This document shows positions 43,857 to 53,547 of a DNA stretch of 64,000 bases, one piece after another; within the stretch, counting starts at the first letter, position 1, and each line of letters begins with the position of its first letter. Source of the stretch: Mixta calida. Lineage in GTDB: Bacteria > Pseudomonadota > Gammaproteobacteria > Enterobacterales > Enterobacteriaceae. The stretch is taken from NCBI RefSeq assembly GCF_002953215.1, contig NZ_CP026378.1:2524540-2588539 (forward strand), written 5' to 3'. Below the pieces are notes generated by a model. It saw only the letters and a list, made by a program, of their open reading frames with translations, was not told the DNA's origin and did not search any database. The translations under genes and the position numbers were made by a program.

Positions 43857-44369
43857 ATGGCATTACCCCGCAAATTAAAAGGGCTGAACCTTTTCAACGA
43901 TTCAAACAACTATCAGGGCGTGGTGACCGCCGTCACCCTGCCGAAGCTGTCACGCAAGCTGGACGCCTACCGGGGCGGCGGCATGAACGGTGCCGCGTTC
44001 GTGGACAACGGGCTGGACGACGATGCGCTGGATATGGAGTGGACGATTGGCGGCATAGACGATCTGGTACTGAAACAGTGGGGCGCCAGCGCGGCCGTAC
44101 CGCTGCGCTTTGCCGGCTCCTATCAGCGCGACGACACCGGCGAGGAAATTGCCGTGGAGATCGAGGTGCGTGGCCGCCATCAGGCGTTTGATTTCGGCGA
44201 GGCCAAACAGGGCGAGGATACCGAGACCAAAATCACCACCAAAAACACCTATTTCCGCCTGACGTGGGACGGTAAAGAGCTGATGGAAATCGACACCATC
44301 AACATGATCGAAAAAGTGGACGGCACCGACCTGCTGGAGCAGCGCCGCAAAAACCTCGGCCTGATGTAA
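43857..44369 (+). CDS. FII: tail tube protein gpFII
   Basis: 170 residues (P2: 172). MALPRKLKGLNLFNDSNNY start, KITTKNTYFRLTWDGKELMEI end region. Forms the inner tube. Confidence 0.95.
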   Translation: MALPRKLKGLNLFNDSNNYQGVVTAVTLPKLSRKLDAYRGGGMNGAAFVDNGLDDDALDMEWTIGGIDDLVLKQWGASAAVPLRFAGSYQRDDTGEEIAVEIEVRGRHQAFDFGEAKQGEDTETKITTKNTYFRLTWDGKELMEIDTINMIEKVDGTDLLEQRRKNLGLM

Positions 44370-44429
44370 CCCGGGTGCCGGCGCCCGATGCCGGCCCTGA
44401 ATGAACCTGACTACTGCGAGTAAAGACAA

Positions 44430-44863
44430 ATGGAACAGAAAGAAAACATGATTGAACTGGAATCCCCGCTGAAGCGCGGCGACACCGAAATCAGCCAGGT
44501 GGAACTGATTAAGCCCAACGCCGGCGCGCTGCGCGGCGTGCGCCTGGCTGACCTGTGCGGCTCGGACGTTGACGCCCTGCTGACCGTGCTGCCACGCATC
44601 ACCGTGCCGGCGCTGACGAAAGCGGAATGCCTGAACCTCGATCCGGTTGACCTGATTGCGCTGGGCGGGAAAGTGATCGGTTTTTTGTCCTCGAAGTCGG
44701 CCGACCCGACTGGCCCCGAAGCCTGACCGTGAATGATCTGATGGCCGACGTTGCGGCCATCTTTCACTGGCCCCCGTCTGAAATGTACGACATGCCGCTG
44801 GCCGAGCTGCTCGACTGGCGGCATAAAGCCCTGATACGCAGCGGAGTATCCCCGGATGAGTAA
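44430..44863 (+). CDS. E: gpE and gpE+E' (programmed -1 frameshift)
   Basis: gpE is 44430-44726 (98 residues). The slippery heptamer T TTT TTG at 44681-44687 is in the correct zero-frame phase. A -1 shift enters a frame that runs VNDLMADVAAIFHWPPSEMY to VSPDE-stop at 44863, giving E+E'. This is the classic tail chaperone pair needed to load the tape measure, equivalent to lambda G/GT. Confidence 0.92.
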
Positions 44864-47305
44864 CAACCTCAAACTGCAGGTGCTGCTGAAGGCGGTAGAC
44901 CAGGCGACCCGCCCGTTTAAGTCGATACGTAACGAAACGCAGAAGCTTGCCGGCAACATCCGCGAAACGCAGACCAGCATTAAGGAGCTGGATGCGCAGG
45001 CGGCCAAAATTGACGGCTTTCGTAAAACCAGCGCGCAGCTGGCCGTTACGCAGCAGAAACTGAAAGAGGCAAAGGCGGAGGTGGCCGCGCTGGCGGTGCA
45101 GTTTCGTAACACCGAAAAACCCACCACGGCGCAGGCCCGCGCGCTGGAAAAAGCCCGCCAGGAAGCCGCACAGCTGCAGAGCAAAACCAACAGCCTGCGC
45201 CTGTCCGTGCAGCAGCAGCGCGAGGCGCTTAATGCGGCCGGGATCTCCACCAAAACCCTGAGCAGCGAGCAGCAGCGCCTGAAAACAGCCTCGGCACAGG
45301 CCACCGTCAGCCTGAGCCGTCAGAAGCAGGAGCTGCAGCGCCTGAATCAGCAGCAGGAGCGGCTGAACCAGGTCAGTGAGCGTTACCGCCGGGGCAGGAG
45401 CTGTCCGGCAGGGTACGCAACACGGGCGCCGCAGCGCTGGGTGCCGTCACCGTGGGCGGCATGGCAGCAACATCCGTGCTGCGCCCCGGCTATGACTTTG
45501 CGCTGGCTAACTCCACGCTGCAGGCGGTGACCGGACTTGATAAAAAATCAGCGGAGTTTCAGTCACTGCGAACGCAGGCCCGCAGCATCGGCGACACCAC
45601 GGCCGCGTCGGCCAATGATGCCGCCCAGGCGCAGATTATTATCGCCAAGTCAGGCGGCAACACTGACGACATTAAAGCCGCCACGCCGGTGACGCTGGAC
45701 ATGGCGCTGGCCAACAACCGCACGATGGAAGAAAGCGCGCAGTTGCTGATGAGTACCAAAAACGCCTTTGGTCTCGCCAACAGCCAGGTGGCGCACCTGG
45801 GCGACGTGATTTCCGCCACGCTCAACAAAACCGCCGCCGACTTTGACGGTCTGAGCGATGCGCTGACCTATATCGCTCCGGTGGCAAAAAATGCCGGGGT
45901 AAGCGTTGAGCAGACCACGGCGATGATTGGCGCGCTGGCGCAGGAAGGCACCACCGGCAGCATGGCCGGGACGGGCGTGCGCGCCATGCTGCTGCGCGTG
46001 CAGGCACCGACCGGCGAGGCGGCCAAAGCGATTAAAGAGCTGGGCGTGAAAACGGCGGACAGCAAAGGCAACATGCGTCCGTTTTTTACCATTCTTAAAG
46101 AGATGCAGAAATCCTTTGAGAAAAACAAGCTCGGCACGGCGCAGCAGGCGGAGTACCTGAAGACCATTTTCGGGGAGGAAGCCGCCTCATCAGCGGTGAC
46201 GCTGATGAAAACTGCCTCAAAGGGCCAGCTCGATGAGCTGACCAAAACCTTCCAGAAGTCGGACGGCAGCACGTCCGCCTTGGTAAAGGTGCAGCAGGAC
46301 AACCTCGGCGGCGACTTTAAGGAATTTCAGTCGGCATCTGAGGCCATCGGAACGGATCTTTTTGACCAGCTCGACGACAGCCTGCGCACGCTCACGCAGG
46401 ATGCCACAAAGTTCCTGCTGACCGTGGATAAATGGATACAGGCTAACCCGGAACTGGCAGGCGGCATCGCCAAAGCCGCCACGGCGGGCCTGCTGTTTGT
46501 CGGCGCGCTGGGTGCCATCGGGCTGATTGCATGGCCGGTCATTGCGGGTGTGAACGCGATTATTGCCGGTGCCGGCCTGCTGGGAACCGCGTTTACGGTG
46601 GCGGGTGGCACCATCACAGCAGCGCTTGGTGCGCTGACGTGGCCCATCGTGGCCGTGGGCGCCGCCATCGTGGGCGGTGCGCTGCTGATCCGTAAATACT
46701 GGCAGCCGATAGGTGCATTTATATCCGGCGTGGCCGAAGGATTTACGGCGGCAATGGGGCCGGTAAGTGAAGCATTCACCCCACTGAAGCCAGTGTTTGA
46801 ATGGTTTACCGGCAAGGTAAAAGAGCTGTGGAACTGGTTTGGCAGGCTGCTGGAGCCGGTGAAATCCACGCAGGCAGAGCTGGCCGCTGCCGGGGATATG
46901 GGGAAAAAGTTTGGCAACGCAGTGGGTGAGGCGCTGAAATTCGCGGCCGGGAAGCTTGAGCAGTTCATGGGCGGCATCAGCTGGGTGCTGGAAAAGCTCG
47001 GCGTCATTGATACGAAATCCTCCGGGCTGAAAGACAGGGTGCCGGAGCATGATCAGCATGATGCCGTGGCGCCGAACGGGCTGCCGTACCTGCTGGGCGA
47101 CACCGGTGCGCCGTATAAACCGGTCGTGACGCCAGCAGCAAAGGCCGGCTACACCGACCAGAGCCAGAACAGCTACCAGTACGACATTCACATGCATCCG
47201 GGCATGACCAAAGACGACGCGCTGGCGCTGATGGCGCAGCATCAGGCGCGCGAACAGCGAAACCGCCAGGCGCAGCAGCGCAGCAAAATGGGCTGGGAGG
47301 ATTAA
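44856..47305 (+). pseudogene. T: tape measure protein gpT, one frameshift
   Basis: The first frame (44856-45530) gives the coiled-coil start (LQVLLKAVDQATRPFKSIR). The second (open from 45452) gives the rest: LRPGYDFALANSTLQAVTG, GLSDALTYIAPVAKNAGVS, membrane-like IGLIAWPVIAGVNAIIAGAG, to the end KMGWED. Between them ELSGRVRNTGAAALGAV is readable only after adding one G to the GGGG at 45391-45394. Restored length is about 816 residues, as in P2. Confidence 0.9.
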
Positions 47306-47308
47306 ACC

Positions 47309-47835
47309 ATGATGATGATTTACGGCATGCTGCCGTTCATGCTGCAGACGCTGCCCTATGACGAACTGCAGCGCAATGTTGACTACCGCTGGCCGACAAA
47401 CAGCCGCGTCGGACAACGCGCCTCGGCGCAGTTTATCGGGCCGGGGATGAAAAAATAACGCTGAGCGGCGAGCTGCGCCCGGAAATCACCGGCGGCGCGC
47501 TGTCACTGCTGACACTGAAGGCGATGGCTGACGAGGGCCGGGCGTGGCCGCTGATAGGCGGTAACGGCACTATTTACGGTATGTACGTAACGCAAAGCCT
47601 CGCGGACTCGCACAGCGAGTTTTACAGCGACGGCAGCGCCCGGAAAATTACCTTTAACCTGAGCCTGCTGCGCGTTGATGAGTCCCTGACGGCGATGTTC
47701 GGCGATCTGAAAAAGCAGGCGGAGGGGCTGATAAGTGGCGCGGGTAACCTGCCGGGCCAGCTGTCGTCGGCCGTGGACAGCATTAAATCAGCGGCCGGCA
47801 GCGTGATTTCTTCTGCAGGAGGGCTTTTATCATGA
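47309..47835 (+). pseudogene. U: tail protein gpU, one frameshift
   Basis: Frame 1: MMMIYGMLPFMLQTLPYDEL to FIGPG, then a stop. Frame 2: DEKITLSGELRPEITGG onward to SSAGGLLS. One G is missing from the GGGG at 47443-47446. The restored 175-residue protein has the DUF2130/phage-U character (YDELQRNVDYRW). It is needed for tail tip closure. Confidence 0.88.
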
Positions 47836-49004
47836 CGGGTATCAGCAGCCTGCCGGTACAGGCAGGCGCCCGCCTCAGCCCCGATTTCCGACTGACCGTG
47901 AACGCAAAGGACGTGACCGCGAACATCCGCGACAGGATGCTGTCGCTGACGCTCACTGACAACCGCGGCTTTGAGGCTGACCAGCTGGATATTGAGCTGG
48001 ACGACGCCGACGGCCAGCTGGCGCTGCCGGTACGCGGCGCGGTGGTAAAGCTGTTTCTCGGCTGGGCGGGCCAGCCGCTCACCGGGAAAGGCGAGTTTAC
48101 CGTGGATGAGGTGGAGCATCACGGCGCGCCGGACACGCTGATGATTCGCGCCCGCAGCGCGGACTTTCGCGGCACGCTGAACGCACGTCGTGAAGTGTCT
48201 TACCACGATACCACCCTGGGCGCCGTGGTGAAGCAGATAGCGGAACGTAACAAGCTGACGCCCGCGATCGCGACTGAATTCACGGATATTGCGGTGCGCC
48301 ATATCGACCAGACGCAGGAGACAGATGCCAAATTTCTGACGCGGCTGGCCTCGCTGCATGGTGCGGTGGCGGCCATCAAGGCGGGGCGCCTGCTGTTTAT
48401 CCGGCCCGGCGCCGGCGTGACCGTCAGTGGCAAACCCATCCCGCAGCTTACCCTGACGCGCCAGGACGGCGACCGGCACAGCTTCAGCATTGCCGATCGC
48501 GGCGCCTATACCGGCGTGACGGCCAGCTGGCTGCACACCAGAGATCCGAAGCCGAAAAAAGTTAAACTGCAGCGCAAGCCCAAAGAAAAACACCTGCGCG
48601 CACTGGAGCATCCTGCCGCGAAGAAAAAGAAAACCACGGCTAAAAAGGAGCCGGAGGCCCGTGAAGGGGAATACCTGGCGGGTAGCGAGGATAATGTCTT
48701 TGCACTGACTACAGTTTACGCCACCAAAGCGGCGGCCATGCGCGCGGCAAAGGCAAAGTGGGAAAAGCTGCAGCGTGGCGTTGCTGAATTTTCACTGACG
48801 CTGGCGATGGGCCGGGCTGACCTGTTCCCGGAAACGCCGGTCAGGGTGAGCGGCTTTAAATCGGTGATTGATGCGCAGCCGTGGCTTATCAGCAAAGTCA
48901 CGCACAACCTGAGCGGCAACGGCTACACCACAACGCTGGATTTTGAGGTGCTGCTTTCTGATGTGGAATATGAGGCGGAAGCCGACGACAGCAATGAGAT
49001 TTAA
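47832..49004 (+). CDS. D: tail protein gpD (baseplate hub)
   Basis: 390 residues, intact. Contains LTLTDNRGFEADQLDIELDD and the hub domain QTQETDAKFLTRLASLHGA. Overlaps U by 4 bp. A lysine-rich stretch near 250 separates two hub parts. Confidence 0.95.
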   Translation: MTGISSLPVQAGARLSPDFRLTVNAKDVTANIRDRMLSLTLTDNRGFEADQLDIELDDADGQLALPVRGAVVKLFLGWAGQPLTGKGEFTVDEVEHHGAPDTLMIRARSADFRGTLNARREVSYHDTTLGAVVKQIAERNKLTPAIATEFTDIAVRHIDQTQETDAKFLTRLASLHGAVAAIKAGRLLFIRPGAGVTVSGKPIPQLTLTRQDGDRHSFSIADRGAYTGVTASWLHTRDPKPKKVKLQRKPKEKHLRALEHPAAKKKKTTAKKEPEAREGEYLAGSEDNVFALTTVYATKAAAMRAAKAKWEKLQRGVAEFSLTLAMGRADLFPETPVRVSGFKSVIDAQPWLISKVTHNLSGNGYTTTLDFEVLLSDVEYEAEADDSNEI

Positions 49005-49096
49005 ATTAAACAAAGCAAACTTTAACTTGCAAAAGCAAGTTTAGTTATTAAAATGCAAACATCGTCTCTGTTTCGCTTGTTTAAGGTAGGTTCACC

Positions 49097-49315
49097 ATGA
49101 TGCATTGCCCGCTTTGCCAGACTGCTGCTCACGCCAAAAGCAGCCGATACATATCGCGTGAGACCAAAGAACGCTATCACCAGTGTCAGAACATTAACTG
49201 CAGCTGTACGTTCAAGACGCACGAAACCGTAGCAAGCGTGATCGTATCGCCAGGCGTAGTTAATAAAGTCAGCCTGCACAGCCAATACCAAAACCAGCCT
49301 TCTCTGCTGCACTGA
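49097..49315 (+). CDS. ogr: Ogr/Delta late gene activator
   Basis: 72 residues: zinc finger CPLCQTAAHAKSSRYIS, then CQNINCSCTFKTHETV (C-x2-C and C-x4-C). It activates the late promoters through the RNA polymerase alpha subunit. Confidence 0.95.
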   Translation: MMHCPLCQTAAHAKSSRYISRETKERYHQCQNINCSCTFKTHETVASVIVSPGVVNKVSLHSQYQNQPSLLH

Positions 49316-49353
49316 TACTGCTCTCCCCTCCCCGGCCTACCGATTCAATACTA

Positions 49354-49376
49354 ACCTGCTCCGGCAGGTTTTTTTA
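49354..49376 (+). terminator. terminator after ogr
   Basis: ACCTGC-TCCG-GCAGGT followed by seven T. Confidence 0.92.
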
Positions 49377-49405
49377 TGTTTGATAGATTTTAAACAAACA
49401 TTGAA

Positions 49406-49425
49406 TACTGTTTTTATATACAGTA
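49406..49425. promoter_or_regulatory. LexA box before integrase
   Basis: TACTGTTTTTATATACAGTA: both CTGT and ACAG arms with an AT-rich centre, a near-consensus SOS box. It lies between the ogr terminator and int, about 33 bp before the int ATG. Confidence 0.88.
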
Positions 49426-49458
49426 ATTTACTTCGCGTTTCAGAACGTGAGATTGATT

Positions 49459-50523
49459 ATGGCAATAAGGAAACTCAAAACAGGCAAGTGGCTTTGTGAA
49501 TGCTATCTCAACGGCCGTGAAGGGAAGCGCGTCAGGCGTCAGTTTAAAACGCGTGCGGAGGCCATTGCATTCGAACAGTACACGCAGGAAGAGACCAAAG
49601 CCAAACCTTGGCTCGCTGAAAAAGAAGATAACCGTCGTCTTAGTGAACTGGTAGATCTCTGGTATAAATTGCATGGTTGTTCGCTGAATGACCGCAAAGG
49701 CAGGCTCGGTAAGCTCAATATTATTTGCAAAGGCATGGGCGATCCTGTCGCTGCCAATATTACCCCGAAGGACTGGGCCCACTACCGTGACCGGAGGCTT
49801 CAGGGGTTAATCGAGAATGGTTATAAAACCAGCGCTAAATCCTTAAAAGTTTCACCCGGGACAATCAACTGTGAGCATGCTTTTTTGCGGGCGCTATTCA
49901 ATGAGCTGGAACGTCTCGGTGAGATCACCTACCCCAACCCGCTTAAAAATATTCGTGAATTTGACCAACCGGAAAAGGAAATGGCCTGGCTGACAGAGCC
50001 ACAAATAGAGAAGCTGTTTGCCGCCTGCGAAAAGCACGGAAATCCCGATCTGACCCTGATTATTAAAATCTGTCTTTCTACGGGCTGTCGCTGGAGCGAA
50101 GCGGCAAATTTGAAAGCCTCCCAGCTGTCACCCAGAAAAATCACCTTCGTTAACACCAAAGGCAAAAAAAACCGCACCGTTCCCATTAGCGCAGCATTGT
50201 ATGAAGAGCTTAGATACAAAGAAGGACGTTATTTTGCTGAGTGTTACCGCCAGTTCTATCGCGTAATCCGCCTGGCGGGTATTGAGTTACCTGAAGGCCA
50301 GATGAGCCACGTTTTACGTCATAGCTTCGCAAGCCATTTTATGATGGCTGGAGGAAACATACTTGTGCTGCAGCGTATATTGGGACACTCGGATATTCGG
50401 GTAACGATGCGGTACGCCCACTTCGCACCAGACCATTTAGAAGATGCAGTATCTTGCAATCCACTGGCGCTAATGGCTAAAAGAAGTGGCGACAAAATGG
50501 CGGTTGAAGATCCAACAGGGTAA
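49459..50523 (+). CDS. int: P2-type tyrosine integrase
   Basis: 354 residues from ATG 49459; a GTG at 49447 is in frame. N-terminal arm-binding domain, core-binding SAM-like domain (about 60-150), and catalytic domain with Arg in STGCRW, His-x-x-Arg in SHVLRHSF, His in LGHSDI and Tyr in RYAHF. It is separated from the repressor by the whole phage, unlike P2 where int and C are adjacent. Beside it lies attR, and a LexA box lies in front, so excision may be SOS-driven. Confidence 0.95.
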   Translation: MAIRKLKTGKWLCECYLNGREGKRVRRQFKTRAEAIAFEQYTQEETKAKPWLAEKEDNRRLSELVDLWYKLHGCSLNDRKGRLGKLNIICKGMGDPVAANITPKDWAHYRDRRLQGLIENGYKTSAKSLKVSPGTINCEHAFLRALFNELERLGEITYPNPLKNIREFDQPEKEMAWLTEPQIEKLFAACEKHGNPDLTLIIKICLSTGCRWSEAANLKASQLSPRKITFVNTKGKKNRTVPISAALYEELRYKEGRYFAECYRQFYRVIRLAGIELPEGQMSHVLRHSFASHFMMAGGNILVLQRILGHSDIRVTMRYAHFAPDHLEDAVSCNPLALMAKRSGDKMAVEDPTG

Positions 50524-50588
50524 AACAGCAGGTAACAGGATAATGATTAAGTGACTGGTTTTTCAGTAACTTACTGTTTATAAACTAT

Positions 50589-50610
50589 AAACAAAAAAAG
50601 ACCGAATACG
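50589..50610. other. attR: attR core, inside the sdsR terminator
   Basis: Identical 22 bp to 16262-16283. It supplies the T-run and the 3' half of the terminator stem of SdsR, so integration keeps the sRNA whole. Confidence 0.92.
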
Positions 50611-50693
50611 ATTCCTATATTCGGTCCAGGGAAATGGCTCTTTAAGAGCCGTGCGCTAAAAGTTGGCATTGATGCAGGCGATGTCGCCTTGCC
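50593..50693 (-). ncRNA. sdsR: small RNA SdsR (RyeB)
   Basis: About 101 nt. It starts GGCAAGGCGACATCGCCTGC, close to the E. coli SdsR start (GGCAAGGCAACTAAGCCTGC as I recall), keeps GCCAACTTTTAGCGCACGGC with GGCTCTTAAAGAGCC, and ends with the stem CCGAATA/TATTCGG and seven T. SdsR is the sigma-S-dependent sRNA that represses mutS and outer-membrane genes. It lies before yebY as in E. coli. An antisense RNA (RyeA/SraC) is expected on the plus strand but cannot be bounded. Confidence 0.92.
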
Positions 50694-50830
50694 TTTTAAA
50701 GCGTAGAACAGTCGTGTGGATTTTCCAGCCGGATGTAACCAGGCTGCAAAGAAGAGTTGAACTCTGTGAAGTTAACGGCAGAACTGTAAGAGAGGACTAT
50801 CGCTTAGCGCCATTATTGACTATAGAAGAC

Positions 50831-50848
50831 GGCGCGGCAGGCCGCGCC
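50831..50848 (-). terminator. hairpin after yebY
   Basis: GGCGCGG/CCGCGCC, 7-bp GC stem with 4-nt loop, then GTCTTCT on the minus strand. Confidence 0.6.
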
Positions 50849-50855
50849 GATGGTA

Positions 50856-51197
50856 TTAATTGCAGAGTTTTTCCGCACGATCGATTATGGGTTGCAGGCT
50901 GGCCTTCTGCCCCGGATGTTGCGGATCGTCGTTTTGGATAACGGCGACAGGCTGAGCCTTAGCCTGGCCCGACGCCACTTTCTGCGCCGCTTTATCATTC
51001 AGCGGATATTGCATCAGGGTGCTGGGGTTAATGGCAAACAGCGCATGCTCTTTCGTACAGGTAAGCATCACCTCTTCACGGTTGAACGGCCATTTATCTT
51101 TGCCGATCTCAAAACGACTAACCGTGATCACTTCCGACGCCGCCAGCGCGTTGGCGCAGCATCCCATCGCCAGTACCAATCCGATGATTTTCTTCAT
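50856..51197 (-). CDS. yebY: YebY, DUF2511 periplasmic protein
   Basis: 113 residues with signal peptide ([16 protein letters not shown]). [20 protein letters not shown] is typical. Last gene of the copper-associated yobA-yebZ-yebY group. Confidence 0.9.
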   Translation of the reverse strand: MKKIIGLVLAMGCCANALAASEVITVSRFEIGKDKWPFNREEVMLTCTKEHALFAINPSTLMQYPLNDKAAQKVASGQAKAQPVAVIQNDDPQHPGQKASLQPIIDRAEKLCN

Positions 51198-51247
51198 TGC
51201 GTTACCTTATTGTCTTGCTCGTGCCCAAAGCTCAGGGCTTTCTGTTA

Positions 51248-52123
51248 TTACGGCTGCAGCGTGGCGAAAAAACTGACTAAAAAGACCACCAACGCCGCAG
51301 TCAGTACTTCAAACTGCGTTGCGCGCACAAACCACTGCTGCGCCCTGCCATCCGGCCGTTGAAAACGCGGCACCAGCCAGTAGCGGTTAAACAACGCGGT
51401 AAAAACCATTAACGCCACCAGCCCGACTTTCATCAACAGCAGCAGCCGATAATTATTCTCCACTGGCCAGGGCCAGCCGACAATCAGTGCGGTATTAATC
51501 ACGCCGCTGACCAGGGTCAGCGCCACGGCCAGATGTCCATAGCGCGAAAAACGCATCATGGCGCGTATCGCATCGCCGCGCAACGCCGACTGACGCGCAT
51601 CGCGCATCAACCACAGCAGCGGCAGCAGGCCGCCGGTCCAGAACGCGGCGCCTGTAAGATGCACCGCATGGTTAAGACGTTGCAACGTCCCGCACCAGCC
51701 GCTTAGCATCGCGGCGTGCCCCACCAGAGCCAGACCGCAGAGCTGAGCCAGGCCGCACAGCAGCAGCAAACGCTGACGCCAGACGCCGCGCATCGCCAGG
51801 CTCAGACAGGCCAGCAGTGCGAACAGCAGCTGGATGCGCCAGGCCTGGCCGAAGCCGGTATGCAGCACGGCGCGCCAGATGGCGGGCTGAACGATATTAC
51901 GTCCGTCGCCGCTCATCAGGCCGGTCTGTAGCGCCAGCATCGACACCGCACTCAGCAAAGCCAGCAACGTACTGACGACCAGCACCGGCATCAGGCGTCG
52001 GCTGAGCAGAGGCCGATAGCGGCGCGGCGCCAGCAGCGCGCTGTAGAAGGCGCTGCCGGACAACAGCATCAACGCGCTGAAGTGCAGCCAACGGCAGAAA
52101 ATATAGAGCGATTCCAGCGTCAT
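51248..52123 (-). CDS. yebZ: copper homeostasis membrane protein CopD/YebZ
   Basis: 291 residues with eight or so hydrophobic spans. His residues at the membrane face (FCRWLHFSALMLLSG, LNHAVHLTGAAFWTGGLLPL) are possible copper ligands. It partners CopC for copper uptake or balance. 2-bp gap from yobA. Confidence 0.9.
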   Translation of the reverse strand: MTLESLYIFCRWLHFSALMLLSGSAFYSALLAPRRYRPLLSRRLMPVLVVSTLLALLSAVSMLALQTGLMSGDGRNIVQPAIWRAVLHTGFGQAWRIQLLFALLACLSLAMRGVWRQRLLLLCGLAQLCGLALVGHAAMLSGWCGTLQRLNHAVHLTGAAFWTGGLLPLLWLMRDARQSALRGDAIRAMMRFSRYGHLAVALTLVSGVINTALIVGWPWPVENNYRLLLLMKVGLVALMVFTALFNRYWLVPRFQRPDGRAQQWFVRATQFEVLTAALVVFLVSFFATLQP

Positions 52124-52125
52124 GG

Positions 52126-52503
52126 TTACTTCACGCTGAAAGTGTAGCTTCCTTTGGTTTTGTGACCATCGACCGACAGCACATGCCAGTTAACCTGGTA
52201 GCTGCCGCCCGGAAGCGGTTTCTCCAGCGGCACGATCAGCTGGTTATGCTGCTGCGGCGCGCGTTCCACTTCGGCGGTCGGCATTACCTGCTGGCCTGCG
52301 CCAAGGATTGTTACGCCGCTGAACGCGGGCTCGATATCTTCCGAGAAGGTTAGCGTCAACGCCTGCGGAGACGCTTCAACGTTGGCATTCGCTGCGGGAT
52401 ATTGTGATTTCAGATGGGCATGGGCCAACGCAGCCGGAGAAAAGGCGACCGCCAGTACCAGGAGGGCTGCGCCAGGTAAAGCAGAGATGCGGTTTTTCAA
52501 CAT
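52126..52503 (-). CDS. yobA: copper-binding periplasmic protein CopC/YobA
   Basis: Start at 52503 gives 125 residues with signal peptide ending SPAALA, then mature AHAHLKSQYP; the N-terminal His and HVLSVDGHKTKGSYTF form the Cu(II) site. A longer frame from 52617 has no signal sense. Confidence 0.9.
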   Translation of the reverse strand: MLKNRISALPGAALLVLAVAFSPAALAHAHLKSQYPAANANVEASPQALTLTFSEDIEPAFSGVTILGAGQQVMPTAEVERAPQQHNQLIVPLEKPLPGGSYQVNWHVLSVDGHKTKGSYTFSVK

Positions 52504-52620
52504 GATTTCATCCTGTAAACTATCGTGGTTGTCACCGACGAGGCCGCAGCATACTCTCCGTACCGGGAGCTGTCGAGGCAATAACGGCGGCCGCGTCGTG
52601 ATTATACAGAGGAGCAAAAA

Positions 52621-52848
52621 ATGAGTAACAATCTGGCAACACTGTCGCAGGAAGAGAAGGATAAAGTGAACGTCGATTTAGCCGCAGCGGGCGTCGCGTT
52701 TAAAGAACGTTACAATATGCCGGTGGTGGCAGAAATCGTCGAACGCGAGCAGCCGGAAGCGCTGCGCGACTGGTTCCGTCAGCGCCTGATGCATCACCGA
52801 CAGGCATCCCTTAATCTCTCCCGCCTGCCCTGGGAACCGAAGAAATAA
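52621..52848 (+). CDS. holE: DNA polymerase III theta subunit
   Basis: 75 residues, near the E. coli HolE length of 76. [20 protein letters not shown] start; helices [19 protein letters not shown] and [20 protein letters not shown]. Stabilises the epsilon proofreading subunit. AGGAGC ribosome site. Confidence 0.95.
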   Translation: MSNNLATLSQEEKDKVNVDLAAAGVAFKERYNMPVVAEIVEREQPEALRDWFRQRLMHHRQASLNLSRLPWEPKK

Positions 52849-52875
52849 CAGTGCGCCCATGCGCTAAGAGGCTTT

Positions 52876-53547
52876 ATGCTACGCGTTATTGATACTGAAA
52901 CCTGCGGTCTGCAGGGCGGTATCGTTGAGATCGCTTCCGTCGACGTGATTGACGGACAAATCGTCAATCCCATGAGCGATCTGGTCTGTCCCGACCGCCC
53001 TATCAGCCGTCAGGCGATGGCGGTACACCGCATTACCGAAGCGATGGTGGCCGATAAGCCGCCAATTGAGGCATTGATCCATCGCTATCACGGCAGCCCC
53101 TACTACGTCGCCCATAACGCCAGCTTCGATCGTCGCATGCTGCCGGAAATGCATGGCGAATGGATCTGCACCATGAAACTGGCGCGTCAGCTCTGGCCGG
53201 GTCTGCGCTACGGAAACCAGGCGCTGCGCGAGCATCTGAAGCTGGAGGTGACAACGCCCGCCGATCTACATGCGCACCGCGCGCTGTATGACTGCTACGT
53301 CACCGCCGCGCTGCTGATCCGCATTATGGAAACCTCCGGCTGGGACGCGCCGCGCATGGCGGGCGTCGTGAGCGCCCCGACCGCTGCCGGGCAGGATGTA
53401 ATGCCCTTCGGCAAATATCGCGGACGCGCCATCGCCGAGGTAGCGAAACGCGACCCCGGCTACCTGCGCTGGATGCTGAATTCTATCCCGGATCTGAAAC
53501 CTGCCCTGCGCACTGCGCTGCAAAAGCAGGTTAATCAGGAGGATTAG
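52876..53547 (+). CDS. exoX: exodeoxyribonuclease X
   Basis: 223 residues. DEDDh exonuclease: [16 protein letters not shown] (D, E), [12 protein letters not shown] (D), [12 protein letters not shown] (H, D). The C-terminus [14 protein letters not shown] is the usual extension. Overlaps the convergent ptrB stop by 4 bp. Confidence 0.94.
   Translation: MLRVIDTETCGLQGGIVEIASVDVIDGQIVNPMSDLVCPDRPISRQAMAVHRITEAMVADKPPIEALIHRYHGSPYYVAHNASFDRRMLPEMHGEWICTMKLARQLWPGLRYGNQALREHLKLEVTTPADLHAHRALYDCYVTAALLIRIMETSGWDAPRMAGVVSAPTAAGQDVMPFGKYRGRAIAEVAKRDPGYLRWMLNSIPDLKPALRTALQKQVNQED

Larger units (their letters stand above)
16262..50610. mobile_element. P2/186-like prophage, 34.3 kb
   Basis: Bounded by a 22-bp direct repeat (16262-16283 and 50589-50610). 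It contains recognisable equivalents of nearly every P2 gene in P2 order (A, cos, Q P O N M L X, lysis, R S, V W J I H, FI FII E T U D, ogr, int). Immunity and early genes resemble phage 186 (CII, Fil-like). The integrase lies beside attR, far from the repressor at the other end. Three accessory inserts are present: ATPase-TOPRIM, restriction-modification, and retron. Confidence 0.96.

Noticed and set aside
44430..44863. E/E' frame change as another decay mutation
   Set aside because: The T TTT TTG heptamer is in the exact phase for the programmed -1 shift known in P2.
16262..50610. CRISPR array or cas genes
   Set aside because: No regularly spaced direct repeats and no cas-like protein found anywhere in the window.
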